From: Biomphalaria glabrata
Lineage: Eukaryota > Mollusca > Gastropoda > Planorbidae
Length of the DNA stretch: 64,000 bases
Reading direction: 5' to 3'
Assembly (NCBI RefSeq): GCF_947242115.1
Contig: NC_074714.1
Coordinates: 42,948,149-43,012,148 of the forward strand
In this document: in pieces, positions 47,835 to 59,649 of the stretch
How the letters are laid out: every line of letters starts with the position of its first letter
Position numbering within the stretch: position 1 is the stretch's first letter
Translations under genes and position numbers: made by a program
The notes under the pieces: model-generated
The model's database searches: none
What the model was told of the DNA's origin: nothing
Seen by the model: only the letters and a program-made list of their open reading frames with translations

Positions 47835-48426
47835 CACAAAAGGAAGGAAGACACAACATTCTGGAGATATTTGACCCGTTCCAACTTTAAAAAAAAAAGA
47901 CTCTAGAATCGCATTTGGCAAATACGTATAGAAATGTCTTCTTCAACATTTTGAATCAATCGTATTGCAGACGACTTTCACGAAAACATTTACTTGGATT
48001 TTTGTCCTTAAAAAAAAAAGACTGCCTTCGTGTCTCCTAGTTTGCCGACTTCCTCCTATAAAGGTGCCCCCCCCCCCAAACAAAGTTTGATATTTGCATG
48101 TTTAGGAAAGTAAATGTAAATGTATGAAGTCTATTACAAATATAAGCACATCTCTCAGTACAACGAAAAAATTACATTATTAAACATTAAATTTGTTTGT
48201 GAATCCCGTTTTTAAAACTAAACATAGCAACCTGTTTAGAGTCATAAGTGCTATGGTAGATGGATTATACTAAGACCATAATTCACTCCGCATGGATAAC
48301 GAAGGAATTCTACTTTAAACGATATTGCTCAATATTTTTTTTAAACGAATTGTTTTAAAACTTATATTCCTATATTTTTAAGAATCTACGTGAAGACTAG
48401 GATTTTTAATTTTGTGATTTTAAGGC

Positions 48427-48585
48427 CTCTCTAATGGGTACCTGAATTTAGTTGGGAAAGTAAAGGTGGTTGGTCGTTGTGCTGGCCACATGAAACCTTG
48501 CTAGTTAATCGTTGGCCACAGAAACAGATGACCTTAACATCTTTTGCATCAATGAATTGCAAGGTCTGAAAGGGGGCACTATAAT
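48427..48585 (+). mobile_element. SINE tail fragment, family 1
   Basis: CTCTAATGGGTACCTGAATT, AGTTGGGAAAGTAAAGG, TGGTCGTTGTGCTGGCCACA and CAAGGTCTGAAAGGGG match the tail domain of the SINE at 17499-17769 (its minus strand). The tRNA-like head is absent. Confidence 0.75.
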
Positions 48586-48924
48586 GCCTTGTGTTAAAAC
48601 ACTTTACAAAGTATATCGAATTTCGATTTATATTTTCAATTTCTAAAATAGGTAATTTGTTATTGTATAGTGTTTAGTCAGCTAAGAACTCTCTGGAGAC
48701 AATATTTTGGTATCCTGTTTTCATTGAAATGTATGGAAAGTTTTTCAATATAAATTTCATATAGAACTTAGTTATAAAAATCAACATAGAAAATCATATA
48801 ATATACACAGAAGAAAACATCCCTTAAGAAGATATACTATTCATTTACAATTTTGTCCACATCAAACAAAAAAATACATTTTTTGCTTTTGGAAAAAGAA
48901 GGGAAATTTAAAAGGCCAAGGTCA

Positions 48925-50075
48925 CTAATGACGCCTGCAGGTTATGACCGGAACTGGAGAATTGTGCACCACGTAATCACTGACGCTGCCCAAGAATGCG
49001 CGCTTCAGTTTGCTAAGCCCTCTAGTGCCGGTTACAATCATGGTGGCGCCTTCTTCATTGGCTGCTTTGACAATGGCCTCTCCAGGCTTGCCTTTTCCTT
49101 TTCTGATTTTACCCACAATCTGAAGAAAGAGAAATTTTAATTTTCCAGGTGAACTTATATAATTAAGATGTCAAATGTATTTTTTTTTGGGGGGGGGGGG
49201 GGAGATAACTGGTAATTTACACATTACTTTTTATACATTCAATATTTAAAATCAGCTGAATTTTAATTTACTCATTATTTTCCGAATGCACCTTTTAACG
49301 CTTTATTTGTAACCACCGAAAAAAAAGGTTAAATTTGTTTTAGAATAAAATGCGATTATTATTATTATTTTTTAAATAGAATTAGACAAGATGGTAAATA
49401 TGGTTTATAATCAAATTAGAAGTAAAATTTATGGAAAATATTGCTTTGTTTTCAATCAAATGCAAATATGGATTAAAATCAAAATAGAAATAGAAGGTAA
49501 ATTTGAATGGAAATGGACGATTGGACTGTAAATTGGGACGTAGATCAAATTAGACGGTGAATCTGGTCTAGAATTAAATTAGACTATGGATTTAGTTTTG
49601 AAGTAAGCCAGATGGTAAGTCATTGGTGGGTCTGAGCCTCTTTATCACAATTCTAGTTAGAGGCCAAATGTGACTATAAAAAACTGATCAAGTTCACCCG
49701 CTTTTACTTCCAATGAGTTAGTAGTGACCTCGCCAAGTGATGACCATCTGAGAGGTTAGGTCATATCTCGCAACTGTTTTATTTCATCAAGCAATCACAG
49801 ATTTACAACGACCGATTACTTTGAGGAGCACGCCCTTCAGTGGCATCAACCATTAGTTCAGGCAGAGTTATCTCACTTAGTGTGTCCTGGCCATAAAGCC
49901 GACTTCTATCTCAGTAAGTGCTGGAGGAAGCAAACAGAGAGATAAATTCAAGCATTGCAAAGAATAAAAAAAAACACACTTACTCCATTAATTTCCATCA
50001 AATGTCCGAACTTCTCTTCAATTCGTTTCATCCTCTCTGACATCTCTTTGATGATCTTTGCAGTTCTCCCTGGAC
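48925..50075 (-). CDS. Universal stress protein (UspA family), last two exons
   Basis: Exon at 50075-49984: [20 protein letters not shown] then [10 protein letters not shown], with acceptor TTTCAG and donor GTAAGT. Exon at 49119-48925: [20 protein letters not shown], then [20 protein letters not shown] and [20 protein letters not shown], ending with TAG. They join in phase. The [20 protein letters not shown] stretch is the nucleotide-binding signature (G-x2-G-x9-G-S/T) of ATP-binding USPs, followed by the VPVI strand. Molluscs carry many such genes; they act as small cytoplasmic alpha/beta proteins in stress responses. The first exon here starts inside a codon (two bases), so N-terminal exons carrying the D-x-S region must lie further right; they were not recognised between 50.1 and 56 kb. 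Confidence 0.85.
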
Positions 50076-50079
50076 CTGA

Positions 50080-53000
50080 AACACAAGGGAAACAATTTAG
50101 TTTTTTTTAAATCGTCTATTGAGCTCTGCAGTTGTTGCTGCTACGTGTGGATTTACTTTACATTCCCATTGTCGAAATAATATGTATATGTATTTACATC
50201 AATTTTGCGGTCTCATAGTTAGAATTGTTAATATTAAAACTGATTATAAAAAAATGTTAATAAAAAAGCTTTTGCCTACTCCTCTTCCTGAAAGTTAAAA
50301 TCTTAGTTTCTAGATGTCATTAAGATCAAAATATTAATTAATGTTGCCGGCATAAAAAAAATTAAATCTATTGAACTGAGAAAAAAGTGAAAAAAAAAAA
50401 AAGAAAATAGTGTGCTGTTAAGACACAGTTCAGTTATCAACAAGCCCCAGACGTTAGTGTGTTACATCGTTACAAAGGGTTAGCTCATCGTCTGCTTATG
50501 TAGAGATCCTCTAAGCCTCTAATACGATTGAAGGGGGAGTGAAGAGTGACTTCCGGAGTGATAGAACCAGGGAGTCGAGGCTTAGAAATTAGTTCCAAGT
50601 AATTATAATATCGCGTAGAAATAGGGTGAAGCGTGGAGCGGAAATGTAAAGTTTCTGTAATGGAAATCAAATGTTGAACATGTTTCGATAAGGTTTAAAG
50701 TTTACTCCTAAAGACGTAACAGTTTTTCTAGTGATTGTCTGGCTAATTTATTCTGACCCTAAAACTGGGTCACAGAAAAAGAGATGTAATTCATACAAAG
50801 AGAAAAAATGCTAGCAGATTTTCTTCTTAACGATGAAACACGGGAGATAAGCATGGCGAACAGTAAGCTATCTGGTGGATCGAAGGATTTGATAAGCCAG
50901 AAATCTTTATAACATTCTTTTTCCAGTGTAGAATCAAATGTCTTCATTCCTTCATTGCAACAGAGACTAATAGTGTGTATTTTGACTGATAGTTCAAAAG
51001 AGCGTCATTGAGGTTATTCTTTGTACGTAGGCGTTCGAAGGGAAATAAGTACATCACAATAGACTCATAGATTTCAAGGGAGTTAATTCCTATATTTTAT
51101 TTTTTGCAAAACTCAATTAGTTCAGTCTTGTCATCGTTAACTTTCAAATCAACTTTAAGATTTCAATCGTCATTCACATGACTTAGAATTCACGCACTAG
51201 CGTCGCAATATTATATCATTATATATTGCAACCTTTTTTTTTTCACGTTGTTATACGATATTGCTCAATGTTAAAGCGAATATTATGTCATTTATAAGCT
51301 AGAAGGAAAAAATGTAGATTTCTGTACAGTCTCTTGACTTTTGGTTATAAATGTAGTCCCGTATAGCACTTAGAAGAGAAGATTATCAGGCCTTCGCCAT
51401 AGTCCTAAGCTCCGGCTGTTGGATTTGAAGGCGGGAGCATCGTTATTATAGTCCAAAGTAACAACCATTCAAGTTAATACATTTGTGTTCAATTAACAAA
51501 AAATGTTATTGAGACAAGGTTACGAAAAGGTAAAAATGTCACGTGCTAAGGTTGAAGGTTGAGTTACATTGCATAAGAAATAAAGAAATTTGAAAATAAT
51601 GTATAAGAAATAGTCATTCAACAGTTCACGGTATATAAGTAACATATCTTTTGTGGGTATACCTTTTTTTTAAAACAAAACCGCTGGGATGATGCTTGCA
51701 ACATGCTGCCAGTGACACGATGCCAGTGGCACGATGCCAGTGACACGATGCCAGTAACAAAAAAAAAAAAAAACACCCCAAAGAAAAATGGAAATAAAAT
51801 CTTGATCTTGACACATCAGAGTCTGCTCTCAGCTACACTCCTTTCTCCCCACCCCAGCAAAAATAAAAGTCTAAAGAGCTGAAGTACAAGTATTTCTCAT
51901 TATCACCTTGGGGCGATGTGCTCAAAAGACTTGCAGTCTCTTGGTCTTCAAGGAGAGATGATGAGAGACTTGCGCAAGTCAGTAAGCAATGAAATAAGAT
52001 TGATGCTTACAGCAATGAACAGCGACAAACTAAACAACCAGATTTACTTTGAAAAATAACTCCTAAAAGTTTGAGTTTGAATCCCGACTCGAGTGTCTTA
52101 ATGAGCCCAACTCTCAGATAGCCCACGTCCCCACATATCCACAAATGAGATTGGACCACAGCGCCCTAGCTATGCTATAGTATAGATATGATATACGAGA
52201 GTAATTTAAAACAGAGAGTCAGGATAAGATTTAAAATGATGTCATGAAATAACATTAAAGAAAATGGTCCATAAAAAAAGAAAAACAAACTCAATAGGAG
52301 TAAAAAATTAATTTAAGTGCATAAAAAGAATCAATGACATTAATATAGAATAAAAATACCAAGAAGATCCTGACAGACCAACAGGCGAAAGCTAGATGTC
52401 AACAATTAGGTCATCGTTAGTGTTTTATTATCGAGGGAATAGCGCATGCGCGTGAAAGAAGAACACGGAAAGAGAGGTTAGTGACGTCACATTTAACTGA
52501 CCCTGACTTCCGTTTGACTCTCTTCGGGTGCTGGAGCCTGAAACGGGAGATTAGTGTGACCTTTAAGTCACGGAAAGGAAGTGACGACAACAACAAAAAA
52601 ATAATGGATCACGGGATTTTAACAGTAAAAAAAAAGGAAATAAAAAGATGAAAGGGAAAAAAAGTAGTGAAACAAAATTGTTCAAAGAATTTTCTTCGTC
52701 AAGAAATCTCAGGTGAACGGAATGAAATTAAATTGGTCTCTGGTGAAAGGTTTTCTTGGAGCTGATTGAGTAATTAAAGGTCTAAAGAGGGAACATTGCT
52801 TTTAAGCTCTTTTCATGTGTAAAATTGAGCTCCATTATTAAAATGCCTCACGTATCGATGAATGCCTGGGAAGAGCTACTCTAATTTGTTTTAAATTGTG
52901 ACTGAGGTAACTGCAGCTAATTAAATAATGACGATAAAAATGTTAAGTTTGAGAACTGACATTGGAGAGAGAATCACGAGAAGCAACTAATGGTATAGCT

Positions 53001-53110
53001 GATGAGGTAAATATTGTTTAGATTTTTCAACTTTCTGAATTTGATTAGTTTCTTATGACTTGTTTCCAGTTAACAATTGAACTGTTTATATTAATGATGT
53101 GGAAATGATA
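50080..53110. other. Probable USP intron or upstream DNA; no exon recognised
   Basis: AT-rich with poly-A runs. It contains a 16-bp tandem run (TGCCAGTGACACGA-type, 51707-51757) and an inverted copy of the 13.1-kb dispersed repeat at about 52.04-52.2 kb. The short open frames at 50.5-51.0 kb have no recognisable motif. Confidence 0.5.
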
Positions 53111-53117
53111 TCTTAAA

Positions 53118-53660
53118 ATGCATGAAAGCATTTTGTTAAGAAGGTCTCTCTTACTAATAACCCCCTTCTATCTCTGTTCTTATCTTCCTCACCCTCTCCC
53201 ATTCTCTCGCTATCTCCTTTTTCCAAAGTTGAGGAGTTCACTTCGTAGGCAGTACTCCACAGTCGAAGGATACAATAGAAAGATGAGTTTAGCTGATTTC
53301 CCGTGTATTTCTCTATTTCCGAGACGCAATCATTTATTTGTATCTAGTGACTTTTCGGTGACTAGATGTGTCTGTGGCTACCAAGAAAGAGAACTCAAGG
53401 GAACAATGTGTAATAATAATACATACCATTTTTTTAGGCCAGTGCCAAGGGAAACTTTCCAAATAAACTTGGTATTTCAAAAAATGGTTGTTGATGCAGC
53501 AATCATGACTGGATTTGGGTATGATAAGGACCTAAGCTTTTTGAAATATGGGGCCCCTTGTACTCAACATTACTTTTCCTTTTCTTTTTTTTTCAAAATG
53601 ATTGAGAATTCCAGTGAAATTATTTTTCGGGGTCTCAAAGCAAAACGAAGGAGGCATTAG
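53118..53660 (+). CDS. 180-codon open frame of unknown status
   Basis: An uninterrupted frame begins MHESILLRRSLLLITPFYLC and ends LKAKRRRH. Its hydrophobic start could mimic a signal peptide. No known domain, splice signals or repeats were recognised, and composition is not clearly coding. It is the longest frame here outside mobile elements and simple repeats. Chance or repeat-derived reading is quite possible. Confidence 0.15.
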   Translation: MHESILLRRSLLLITPFYLCSYLPHPLPFSRYLLFPKLRSSLRRQYSTVEGYNRKMSLADFPCISLFPRRNHLFVSSDFSVTRCVCGYQERELKGTMCNNNTYHFFRPVPRETFQINLVFQKMVVDAAIMTGFGYDKDLSFLKYGAPCTQHYFSFSFFFKMIENSSEIIFRGLKAKRRRH

Positions 53661-54225
53661 ATGAGCTAATGTATGGCTTATGTTGCCGCCGATAGGTGCA
53701 TCTTTGTTTATAGCTACCAATAGCTACTAATTGTTGTTATGTGTACCCAGATACCTTTCATTGAAACCTTTTTAAAGCTTCAACATTCTATAGTGTATTG
53801 GATAAATGCACCACCAAAGATCTCTAAGAACTTGTAATTGTTTTTCTTAGTAAAGCTTTTAGAAGCAAAACATTAAAAAGACAGTAGCCTACTTGTTATT
53901 ACGCTGCTGAGTGGTTAATTACTAAGTTAATTACAGTTATTCAATACTATGTTGTGTATTTTTTCTAGTTCTTAAGCATTTTAAAGCAACGAAAAAGTTA
54001 TTGTGTTAACATAAATAATAATATGCAGTACATTTAAATCAACAATTAAAATATATTGACAAATAATCAAGGAACTTAATCCAATCCACATTTGTTCTGA
54101 GGCAGTCTGTAACCAAAGACACATTGTAGTACAGACACACACAGAATAAAATGTTTGTTTTTTTAAAAACAAAGCTTGTTTAAGTGGAAACACTCCGCAC
54201 TTACAATTGTATCTATCAATAATGT

Positions 54226-54927
54226 AGGTACCCCGTCAAAATAGCGCGGATAAAATAGCGCCGACAAAATAGCTCGAGCAAAATAGCGCCGACAAAATAG
54301 CGCAGAAAAGAGTATATTTTATTTTTAGTCATTTTGAAAGAAATACTTTAGATATCTTAAAACATAAATAAGCAGAAATCATAATAAGGTAAAATGAATA
54401 ATTTCAAAATACAGCATTTATTTACATTATAAAAGTGTACTTCGAAAACACGCAACGATACTTGTCAAATTTACACACAAACACACACGCACAAACTTTC
54501 ACAAAGTTAAATTATAGGAAATGTCACATAGAAATTCCATCACTGGCTTGTTTCTGTACATTAGCAATATAGCTTCAAGATGTTTGTTAAATTGGAGGCA
54601 CTTTGTCTTGCTTGCAGCTTTACTTCGTTCTCCAGCATTGTACCTCAGAATCTTGTTCTCAGTGAAAAAGTGGAATGATATAAAATGTAAAGTACTCTCC
54701 TTCTCTGCAAATATGGCATCTATTAATATTGAAAAATAGACATCAAAAAATGATGCCCAGGACATTAAATTACTAATAATCCGGTACTTTTATACACATC
54801 ATATATAAGTCCGCGCTATTTTGTCTAGCGCTGTTTTGTCGGGAAATTTCGCCCTATTTTGTCGGCGCTATTATGTCCGCGCTATTTTGTCGGCGCTATT
54901 ATGTCCGCGCTATTTTGACGGGTCACC
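54226..54927. mobile_element. MULE-like element with subterminal repeats and ATAATGT duplication
   Basis: The ends are GGTACCCCGTCAAAATAGCG and, inverted, CGCTATTTTGACGGGTCACC. Inside each end, a 13-16 bp word of the type GCGCCGACAAAATA repeats about three to five times, inverted relative to the other end. ATAATGT flanks both sides (54219-54225, 54928-54934), compatible with the 8-9 bp duplications of Mutator-like elements. The core encodes a short MULE-transposase-like tail. It is a deletion derivative. Confidence 0.75.
54499..54765 (-). pseudogene. C-terminal fragment resembling a MULE transposase
   Basis: The 88-residue frame includes ILRYNAGERSKAASKTKCLQ, then FNKHLEAILLMYRNKPVMEF and LCDISYNLTL. 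This resembles the tail of MULE/FLYWCH-type transposases, which ends in a dimer-like helix and a 'FLR.I.HNL' motif (from memory). It lies wholly inside the 54226-54927 inverted-repeat element. The catalytic core is missing. Confidence 0.45.
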
Positions 54928-54939
54928 ATAATGTCGTTG

Positions 54940-55215
54940 TTATTTCACTTATTCGATATCAAACAAAATAATTCGTTGCCAATAATTCATTAACCTAATT
55001 TTTCAAAGTTCATTTATGTTTTGTTAAGAACACTAAAATAATTGTTGAAAGTTGCAACTTGATACGAGAATGGTTGAGGCTGAGATAACGTGTACACTTA
55101 TCTTAGGGGAGCCAACCCAAGATATTTGACCATTTCTCTGGTTACTGAAGGTTTAATTTCCCTTGTTGGTATCAAACAAAATAATTTATTACTAGTAATT
55201 AATTGACTGGTTGAT
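54940..55215 (-). repeat. Copy of the CGGATCAAGTT dispersed repeat (minus)
   Basis: GATATCAAACAAAATAATTC, AAGTTGCAACTTGATACGAG, GATAACGTGTACACTTATCT and a second GTATCAAACAAAATAATT block are reverse complements of the plus-strand copies. Confidence 0.6.
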
Positions 55216-55844
55216 TATTATTTTTTAATTGATTAAATTGTTGTCTGTACTAATATAAGATTTTGTGAAATAAACAACAACACAACAAGAAGTTTTACAC
55301 AGTCCGCGTTACGTGCACATCAGGTTTGTGACAATTTGATAAGCAAGTTACTTGGGAATATATTTAGATTTCTTTAAGTGAGATTTAGTTGGGTATGATT
55401 TGCATTGACCGCATCAAGTTTTGTTTATGTTCTTATTGTGGCGGTCAGAGTTGAAAGGAGTTTCTGCTTTTGAAATGTGATTTGATTTAACAGACATAAA
55501 TACAAAACCAAATTATTTACCTCCACCCCACCTCTCCCCAGCCCTCTCTCGTCTATCATTCTTTTTTTTTTTCTTAGCTATTTATGTTCCATCTTTCCGT
55601 TTGCTGCCCCCCACGATACACGCATTTCTAAAAAAAAAAAGGTACTCTGAAGATCAAGGAAAAAGAACCCGAAAATCGATAGCTCCAAGACGTAGGGAGC
55701 GACTCGAGCAAGGTCAAGGACGTTCACCGCCACCTGCAACTGAAAAAGAAAGTCATTTTCTAATGGATTTGTCAATACTCACATCAACTAGCTATGGGCA
55801 ATGTTTTATAGGTAGATTATGTGAAGGTGTAAACCTGACTCAAT

Positions 55845-56430
55845 GTACAGAACGAGAGAAAGAGAGAGAAAGAGAGTGAAAGAGAATAGACAAAGAGATC
55901 GAAAAGATATACAGAGAGAGGGAGAAAAGAGGGAGTGAGAGATAGACAGAGAGAGAAAGAGAGAGAAACCAATACGCATAGAGATACAGACTGAGACAGA
56001 TAAACAGAAAATGAGAGAGATACAGAGAGTGAGAGAGAGAGGGAAAGAGAGAGAAAGATGTACAATGTCAGAGAGAGATTGATATAGAAAAAGAGAAAAA
56101 AAAGAGATACAGAGAGAGACAGAGACAAAGAGAAAGATAGAGAAAGATAGAGAGACGAACAGAGAAATAGAGAAAAAGAAAGAGAAGAAGAAACAAAAGA
56201 GAGAAAGAGATAGACAGAGACATAGAGAGAGAAAGACACATTATCTTATAAAATAAAGACGTTACTTCAAAAAAAAAGATGATTTCAAAGACAGAGAGAG
56301 AGAAAGAGAGGAGAGACAAAATTAGAAAAAAAAATAGATACAGAGAGAGAGAGACAGCAAACTGAGACAGATAAACAGAGAATGAGAAAGAGAAAGAGAT
56401 CCACAGAGAGAGACAGAGAGAGAGAGAAAG
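55845..56430. repeat. Polypurine GA-rich tract
   Basis: AGAGAGAAAGAG-type sequence with irregular GACAGA words, almost pyrimidine-free over about 580 bp. The Ser/Leu-rich frames on the opposite strand are artefacts of this composition. Confidence 0.9.
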
Positions 56431-56434
56431 TGAC

Positions 56435-56885
56435 AGAGATAGTCAGTGACATTAAGAGAGAGAGAAGGATAGTGACAGAGATAGTCAGACACATTGAGAG
56501 AGAGAAAGAAGGACAGTGACAGAGATAGTCAGACACATTGAGAGAGAGAAAGAAGGACAGTGACAGTGATAGTCAGACACATTGACAGAGAGAGAGAAAG
56601 AAGGACAGTGACAGAGATAGTCAGACACATTGAAAGAGAGAAAAAAGGATAGTGACAGAGATAGTCAGACACATTGAGAGAGAGAGAAAGAAAGACAGTG
56701 ACAGAGATAGTCAGACACATTGAGAGAGAGAAAGAAGGACAGTGACAGAGATAGTCAGACACATTGAGAGAGAGAAAGAAGGATAGTTACAGAGATAGTC
56801 AGACACATTGAGAGAGAGAAAGAAGGATAGTGACAGAGATAGTCAGACACATTGAGAGAGAGAAAGAAGGACAGTGACAGATAGA
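56435..56885. repeat. Minisatellite, 44-46 bp unit, about ten copies
   Basis: ACAGTGACAGAGATAGTCAG + ACACATTGAGAGAGAGAAAG + AAGG repeats with small length variants and stops just before the solo LTR. Confidence 0.9.
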
Positions 56886-56912
56886 AAATGAGGCACGTGT
56901 AAGTGTAATATA

Positions 56913-57818
56913 TTGTTACAAATGAACAGTGATAGGTAGAGGTCAACGTATGACCCCGGCGAGATGACACAGCAGCGAGTGTTCTCTGGAATCTACATGT
57001 ACAAACAAAGACAGGATGTGACTTGTCCTCACATGTTGTTCCAGGGGACGAACAGATCTAAGTAGGGGGGCAGTTACTAATGAACAGTGACAGATAGAGG
57101 TCACTACGTGTGACCCCGACTTGATGACACTGCAGCGAGTGTTCTCTGGAATCTACATGTATAAATAAAGACAGGATGTGACGTTTCCTCACGTGTTATT
57201 CCAGAAGATACAAGCAGTGTTTGTGCAACTTTGGAGAAGCGATTAGGGACTCTATATAAGCCAGAGAGTTAATGTGAAAGTCAGTCGTATGGAGTCGTGA
57301 GTGAGTCGTCGGTACTGTTGTCTACTGTGCGAGACAGTAGAAGAGAGATGTGTACGACTCGATGCAAGTTAACTAGGGTAGAGTTAACTGGAGTGGACTA
57401 CTGTCGTTGAAGTCTATACAGCGAACTACAGTGGACTTGAGCCGTTACAGTCGATACAGTCGATGTAAGACGTGTGCGGCTCTGATTCGGTAGACTTGAG
57501 TACGACTTGGTTCAGCTTTGGGAGACCTGGAGCGACACTGGGAAGTGTGTCGGTCTGTTCTGCGGAATACGGTTCGATGCAAGTTGAGAAGAGATGAATT
57601 GCAACGAAGTGAATAGATGAATTGCAACGAAGTATAGCTAACTGTAAACTGACAGATATTGTACAGTCTTCTACGCTACATGTTACAGTAACGAATTGTT
57701 AGAGTTAATAGTCATTAAAGTTATATGAAACTGAAAGTTTAGTCGTCAAGTTCTTTGCTGTGTTTTTATTTGTGTGCCAACTAATACATCTAGCCAGAAA
57801 ATTCAGAAATACGTAACA
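56913..57818 (+). repeat. Solo LTR, 906 bp, with ATAT duplication
   Basis: Starts TGTTACAAATG and ends ATACGTAACA, so the termini are TGTTAC/GTAACA. ATAT flanks both sides (56909-56912, 57819-57822). A TATATAA box lies at 57253-57259. The first part contains a direct duplication of about 155 bp (AATGAACAGTGACAGATAGA, GCGAGTGTTCTCTGGAATCT). No internal gag or pol lies next to it, so it is probably a solo LTR of a Ty3/gypsy-like element left by LTR-LTR recombination. Confidence 0.75.
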
Positions 57819-57867
57819 ATATATTACTTTTTTTTTCTGATGTTTGTGTGTGTGTGTTTGTGTGTAG

Positions 57868-57868
57868 G

Positions 57869-57947
<79 letters not shown>
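57868..57947. repeat. TA dinucleotide microsatellite
   Basis: About 40 uninterrupted TA units, about 50 bp beyond the solo LTR. Confidence 0.95.
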
Positions 57948-57950
<3 letters not shown>

Positions 57951-57959
57951 CGTGTGTAC

Positions 57960-59140
57960 CTGTAAGAGTTCTTATACTTTTTAATGTCTGGTAAGGTGCC
58001 CATCCAGTTTCCTACAATTTATTTCCTAAATTTATCTGCATAAAAACAGAACAAGCGTTGTTTGCATAAACACATAAAAACCCACAAACTTGATCTAAAT
58101 ATAAGTCTAAAATAAGTGTCACAGGGAAATGTAATACATAATTCAATAACAGCAAATGCTTCATCCCGCAGAGTTAAAAACTCTTGCCATATTTTATGAA
58201 ACAATGTTTTGACTTGAAAATGAAATGTGTCTACTGACGTCAGTTTAAAAAAAAAAACATAACTAAAAAAAACAAAAAAAACATAGTTCACCTGTTTAGC
58301 ATCCGCTCGTGGAAATTAAATTGAAAGTTAATCAACTAAATTCAATAAATACAGCTACGGCTAAACTCTAGTTTGATCTTGACATGTATTATTCAAACGA
58401 AATTTTTAATCAATAAATTTCTCTGATTAGATTTTAAAGATTTTTTTTTTTACAATTTCCCTCCTCAGCTTGCAACCTCTTAATGGAGAAAGAAACCTGG
58501 GGGCGAGGGGGGGGGGAACCTGGTTGGACACGGTTCTGGAAAACGGCTCTAACGATTTTCCTAAAAATTAGATAGTTGATGTATAGCTTTGTGGAAAAAT
58601 ATACTAGCTAATTAGCTATACTGGGAAAAGTGTAGTTTGACCGTTATTTATGTTCGAAAACCTATCTTCTCAAATGAAATTTCATCTAGACTATTCTAGA
58701 CCATCTTTCTCTTGACGTCAATGTGTACTTCCCGCGTGTTCATTTAAGAGTTTTAAAAATAAATAGAAAATCAGGAACAATTTGCGCCCCGCCTTATAAG
58801 TCTAAATCTACATTCGCTTAACCAGGATTTGTTTTCTTTCATGGGGATGGGGGAATATTGGGGCGAAGTAGATCAACTTCGAGTTTATTTAAATCTATCA
58901 TTCATAAGTTATAATAATATGTAGTATAATCGATCTCACAAAAAAGTCATCAGATTATTAAAAGACATTGTCCTTTAAAAATCTGTCTTAATTATTACAT
59001 GTTGCTTTTTTTATACGTAATTTTATTTTGGACTTAATTTTGCATTGCGACCAAAAACAACTAAGATATTTATGGAACTGATGGTAGTATCAGATCTGAT
59101 CAAATTGAATGAGTACAAACAAATTGTCAATGAAAAAAAA
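57960..59140. other. AT-rich stretch; nothing recognised
   Basis: No exon, repeat boundary or RNA gene could be supported. The only feature is a G-run at 58500-58517. Confidence 0.5.
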
Positions 59141-59148
59141 AATTGGCT

Positions 59149-59223
59149 AGTGTGGGGCTCGAACCAGGACTTTCATTCTATTAGCGATACGCTCTACCAA
59201 CTTCACTGATTTCGAGATATTCC
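59149..59223 (-). repeat. tRNA-like sequence (SINE head or tRNA pseudogene)
   Basis: On the minus strand, AGTTGGTAGAGCG (A-box/D-arm like) is followed by CCTGGTTCGAGCCCC (B-box/T-arm like) and ends GCCA. The acceptor arms do not pair, so a functional tRNA is unlikely. Confidence 0.45.
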
Positions 59224-59649
59224 CTTTTGACGCACCCAACCAAACTTGAAACCTATTTCCATGAACAGTGTATAAGTTAGAATTAGGAATTGACATACAT
59301 GAAGACTAGACATATTTGAAAATAGATTCTTTATAAAAGACATTGTATATAAATTAGTAGTCAGAGATATCTCTCTGCCCAGCTTGAGGAACTCACATAT
59401 CAAGGCGTGACTGAAGCAATTAAACATAAACGAGTGAGATGACTGGGTCAGGTTCTCGGAAAACAGCCAGGTATATTAAAAGAGACATGCGCGTCGAAAC
59501 ACAAGAAAAAAAGGGGGCAGAAAAGGGGGGGGGAATGAAATGATTGCTTGGAATATTATGAGATTATAGCGAATTGTGGGTGATTGCTAGCTGTAGAAAG
59601 CCAGAGAAGAAAACAGTCTGAGGTGAATAACCAAAGATTAAAATACAGA

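Noticed and set aside
48925-50075. Bacterial contamination as source of the universal stress protein
   Set aside because: The coding parts are split by a GT/AG intron and flanked by snail-type repeats; USP genes are common in molluscs.
53118-53660. Treating the 180-codon frame as a confident gene
   Set aside because: No domain, no splice context and no convincing composition; kept only as a low-confidence entry.
55817-56970. Several Ser/Leu/Phe-rich open frames on the minus strand
   Set aside because: They are read from GA-rich low-complexity DNA and the 44-46 bp minisatellite; periodic, no start context or splice signals.
59149-59223. Candidate functional tRNA gene
   Set aside because: Box A and B are present but acceptor arms do not pair and no convincing anticodon arm is formed; more likely a SINE head or pseudogene.
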